Positions 5,833-7,533 of a stretch of DNA of 7,533 nt are shown here, in pieces. The notes under the pieces were generated by a model that was given only the letters and a program-made list of their open reading frames with translations, was not told where the DNA came from and searched no databases. Position numbers and translations under genes: made by a program. The stretch covers positions 18,979 through 26,511 of the forward strand of contig DISF01000041.1 of the NCBI GenBank assembly GCA_002421985.1, in the 5' to 3' direction. The number at the start of each line of letters is the position of its first letter. Position 1 is the first letter of the stretch. Source of the DNA: Roseovarius sp. UBA6217. Its GTDB lineage: Bacteria > Pseudomonadota > Alphaproteobacteria > Rhodobacterales > Rhodobacteraceae.

Positions 5833-6780
5833 ATGATATTGGATCTGCCCACCCCGACCACCCCGCTCAAGATCGGCACGCGCGGCTCGCCGCTGGCGCT
5901 CGCTCAGGCGCACGAGACCCGCCGCCGCCTGCAAGCGGCGTTCGATCTGCCCGAAGAGGCGTTTGAAATCTCGGTCATCAAGACCACCGGCGACCGGGTG
6001 CAGGACCGCCCGCTGAAAGAGATCGGCGGCAAGGGGCTGTTCACGCGCGAGATCGAGGATGCGCTTTTGTCGGGGGCCATCGACATCGCGGTGCACTCGA
6101 TGAAGGACATGCCGGTCTTGCAGCCCGGCGGCCTCACGCTCGATTGCTACCTCCCGCGCGAGGATGTGCGCGACGCGTTCGTCTCGCCCGGCGCGGGCAG
6201 TCTTGCCGACCTGCCCGAGGGCGCGCGCGTCGGCACCTCGTCCTTGCGGCGCCGCGCGCAGGTGCTTGTGGCCTGGCCGCATCTCGAGGTGGTGGAGTTT
6301 CGCGGCAACGTCCAGACCCGGCTGAAAAAGCTCGAGGACGGCGTTGCAGCCTGCACCTTCCTTGCGATGGCGGGGCTGAACCGGCTCGGGCGCGCCGATG
6401 TGGCCACGTCGGCGATTGACCCCGAGGTGATGCTGCCCGCCGTGGCGCAAGGGGCCATCGGGATCGAGCGCCGCGAGGGCGACACCCGCGCCGCCGACAT
6501 GCTCGCCGCCATCCATGACACACCGACCGGGCAGCGCCTTGCCGCCGAACGCGCCTTTCTCGCAGCACTCGACGGCTCTTGCGAGACGCCGATCGCGGGG
6601 CTGGCCGAGATCGACGGCGGTACGTTGCGCTTGCGCGGCGAAATCCTGCGCCCCGATGGCAGCGCGCGCCATGCAGGTGACGCCAGCGCCCCCATCGAGG
6701 ACGGCGCGGCGCTCGGCACCGAGATGGCGGCGCGGCTTCTGGCCGAGGCGGGACCGGGTTTTTTCGACTGGCGGGGCTGA
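5833..6780 (+). CDS. hemC: Hydroxymethylbilane synthase (porphobilinogen deaminase)
   Basis: HemC joins four porphobilinogen molecules into hydroxymethylbilane in the cytoplasm, the step before HemD and HemE. The 315-aa length is typical. The three-domain fold is recognisable by IGTRGSPLALAQA (14-26), DIAVHSMKDMP (84-94, with catalytic Asp92), GTSSLRRRAQ (134-143, Arg residues that bind cofactor and substrate carboxylates), FRGNVQTRLKKL (156-167) and LPAVAQGAIGIE (201-212). The dipyrromethane cofactor attaches to Cys250 in LDGSCETPIAG. The start at 5833 is the only ATG fitting the N-terminus. The bases before it contain no AGGAG-like sequence, so initiation may be leaderless or use a weak site. 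hemE diverges upstream; a tRNA gene lies 75 bases downstream. Confidence 0.96.
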   Translation: MILDLPTPTTPLKIGTRGSPLALAQAHETRRRLQAAFDLPEEAFEISVIKTTGDRVQDRPLKEIGGKGLFTREIEDALLSGAIDIAVHSMKDMPVLQPGGLTLDCYLPREDVRDAFVSPGAGSLADLPEGARVGTSSLRRRAQVLVAWPHLEVVEFRGNVQTRLKKLEDGVAACTFLAMAGLNRLGRADVATSAIDPEVMLPAVAQGAIGIERREGDTRAADMLAAIHDTPTGQRLAAERAFLAALDGSCETPIAGLAEIDGGTLRLRGEILRPDGSARHAGDASAPIEDGAALGTEMAARLLAEAGPGFFDWRG

Positions 6781-6794
6781 TCGCGGCGCAGGGC

Positions 6795-6811
6795 AAATGG
6801 CCACCATTTTT
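6795..6811 (+). terminator. Weak hairpin with short T tract after hemC
   Basis: AAATGG and CCATTT (6795-6800 and 6804-6809) can pair around a 3-base loop, followed by two more T, 15 bases after the hemC stop. The stem is short and AT-rich, so it is a weak Rho-independent terminator at best. Confidence 0.3.
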
Positions 6812-6815
6812 CACC

Positions 6816-6844
6816 TTGACGCCTCGCGGCCTCTGGCATACCTA
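6816..6844 (+). promoter_or_regulatory. Candidate tRNA promoter with GC-rich discriminator
   Basis: TTGACG (6816-6821) is a 5/6 match to the -35 hexamer. About 16-17 bases downstream is a poor -10 (ATACCT/TACCTA, 6838-6844). The following CCCCCCGG run before the tRNA fits the GC-rich discriminator typical of stringently controlled stable-RNA promoters. The start would fall within a few bases of the mature tRNA 5' end. Confidence 0.45.
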
Positions 6845-6855
6845 CCCCCCGGTCT

Positions 6856-6932
6856 GGCGGAGTAGCTCAGTTGGTTAGAGCAGCGGAATCATAATCCGCG
6901 TGTCGGGGGTTCAAGTCCCTCCTCCGCTACCA
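6856..6932 (+). tRNA. tRNA-Met (anticodon CAT, elongator-type)
   Basis: A complete 77-base cloverleaf including encoded CCA can be drawn. The acceptor is GGCGGAG/CTCCGCT with a G-U first pair. The D arm is GCTC...GAGC with AGTTGGTTA in the loop. The anticodon stem is GCGGA/TCCGC with loop ATCATAA, so the anticodon is CAT after T33. The variable loop is GTGTC, and the T arm is GGGGG/CCCTC with loop TTCAAGT. It is not the initiator: the first pair is G-U, not the C/A mismatch, and the three-G anticodon stem is missing. tRNA-Ile2, whose CAT is modified to lysidine, cannot be excluded by eye, but the overall sequence resembles alphaproteobacterial elongator Met. Its 3' half is shared, in antisense, with the end of the recombinase gene. 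Confidence 0.93.
6889..6932. mobile_element. Probable left attachment site (att) of an integrated element at the tRNA 3' end
   Basis: The tRNA is intact, and a recombinase gene begins its run directly on the far side, pointing at the tRNA and ending inside it. Elements that integrate at tRNA 3' ends carry a copy of the 3' end in attP, so the tRNA is rebuilt on insertion. The shared segment probably lies within the anticodon loop-to-CCA part and may extend beyond 6932. The second copy of this sequence would be at the other end of the element, beyond the right edge, and no second copy is in this window. The exact core is not determinable here. Confidence 0.6.
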
Positions 6933-7533
6933 CCGTTCCCCCCGACGCCCTGATGCGCATGTTGGGATAGAGGTTCGGGGCTTCCATGAGTTCGGAAAGC
7001 CGGCCCTCCAGCCTTATCTTGAAGCCTGTTTCCTCAGGGGTAACCACCACCTTCGAGATCAGGCGCCTGATGCGTTCGGCGGCATCCTCGGTGTCGGGTG
7101 ATATCCCGGCCGCGAACACCCCTTCCAGATCGCCGACATAGGTCTCGTACTGGCGCAGCGCGGCGGGATGCAGGCCCACGACCTTGGGCGCCTCCGGCAC
7201 GACGGCCAGTTCCGCCTCGATCTCTTTCTGCCGCGCGGACAGTTCACGCATCTGAGCACCGATCACGTCGGTCGGCAGGCGTTCGTGCACATAGTCCTGC
7301 CAGGACCGGTCCAGCAGCCGTTTGATCTCTCCCAGCTTGTTCTCCAGAACGATGCGCCGCCGCCGCTTGTCCGCTGTCGCGCGCTCGCGCTCTTGCTGGT
7401 AGGCTTCGGCGAACTCCCTCAGCAGCTGCGGCGCCTTGAGGTGCTGCTTGAGCCCGGCCAGGACCGCGGCTTCGATCTCGTCCATGTAGAAGATGCGGTT
7501 GTTGCTTGTGGGCACCTCGATTTTTGACTTTTC
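6889..7533 (-). CDS. Large serine recombinase, C-terminal part (partial at right edge)
   Basis: The frame is open to position 7533, so the visible 214 residues are the C-terminal part of a longer protein; the start and the catalytic serine domain are off the window. The visible part begins EKSKIEVPTSNNRIFYMDE, then IEAAVLAGLKQHLKAPQLL. This is the hallmark segment that follows the zinc ribbon in large serine recombinases of the 'recombinase/zinc beta ribbon' type. A long charged coiled coil follows (EAYQQERERATADKRRRR through EIKRLLDRSW, ~50-80), then RIRRLISKVVVTPEETGFKI. The last 14 codons and stop (VAEEGLEPPTRGL end) are antisense tRNA sequence. A Cys expected near PTSNN in many relatives is absent. 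It probably excises or integrates an element lying to the right. Confidence 0.82.
   Translation of the reverse strand, partial: EKSKIEVPTSNNRIFYMDEIEAAVLAGLKQHLKAPQLLREFAEAYQQERERATADKRRRRIVLENKLGEIKRLLDRSWQDYVHERLPTDVIGAQMRELSARQKEIEAELAVVPEAPKVVGLHPAALRQYETYVGDLEGVFAAGISPDTEDAAERIRRLISKVVVTPEETGFKIRLEGRLSELMEAPNLYPNMRIRASGGTVVAEEGLEPPTRGL

Noticed and set aside
5737..6807. Minus-strand extension of the hemE frame across hemC
   Set aside because: HemE motifs begin at MPETK (5736), which has its own GGAGG. The extension is antisense to hemC and lacks family similarity.
6856..6932. Initiator tRNA-fMet
   Set aside because: The first acceptor pair is G-U rather than the C/A mismatch, and the anticodon stem lacks the three G-C pairs of initiators.
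1..7533. CRISPR array, phage structural genes or toxin-antitoxin system
   Set aside because: No regularly spaced repeats and no recognisable protein families of these kinds were seen; any such cargo would be to the right of the recombinase.

Overview
The window looks like chromosomal DNA from a GC-rich alphaproteobacterium, most likely Rhodobacteraceae (roseobacter/Rhodobacter type). The evidence is the strong G/C third-position bias, an Mcd-type acyl-CoA dehydrogenase (ethylmalonyl-CoA pathway), divergent hemE/hemC, and a PP_4765-type flavoprotein next to small conserved-looking proteins. This placement comes from recognising proteins by eye; no search was run.

Layout. Positions 1-~120 (minus) hold the truncated middle of an IS3-family transposase, of lower GC than its surroundings. 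It abuts what may be the first ~20 codons of a broken ligase-associated phosphoesterase gene (pdeM-like, 154-213 minus). Next comes an intact methylsuccinyl-CoA dehydrogenase gene (mcd, 259-1947 minus), read from an AT-rich promoter region around 1980-2060. At 2100-2770 there is a poorly characterised stretch with a possible orphan ORF (plus), a 59-aa small protein (minus) and a 37-codon leader-like ORF. The leader ORF overlaps the start of a HI0933/TIGR03862-type FAD protein (2769-3944 plus). A strong hairpin (3980-4003) separates that gene from a convergent glutathione S-transferase (4010-4597 minus). hemE (4699-5736 minus) and hemC (5833-6780 plus) then diverge from a 96-bp shared control region.

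The right end is a mobile-element boundary. An intact tRNA-Met(CAT) gene (6856-6932) is followed immediately by the 3' part of a large serine recombinase gene (6889-7533 minus, running off the window). Its last 14 codons and stop are the antisense of the tRNA 3' half. This is the usual picture of an integrated element at a tRNA 3' end, with the integrase next to the attachment site and the rest of the element to the right.

How the genes work together. HemC and HemE are nearby steps of tetrapyrrole synthesis (hydroxymethylbilane synthase, then uroporphyrinogen decarboxylase after HemD). Mcd serves acetate/C2 assimilation through the ethylmalonyl-CoA pathway. The flavoprotein and GST are isolated redox or detoxification genes. 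I see no complete novel multi-gene system. The most informative parts are the two mobile-element boundaries, the hemE/hemC control region and the translationally coupled leader ORF.
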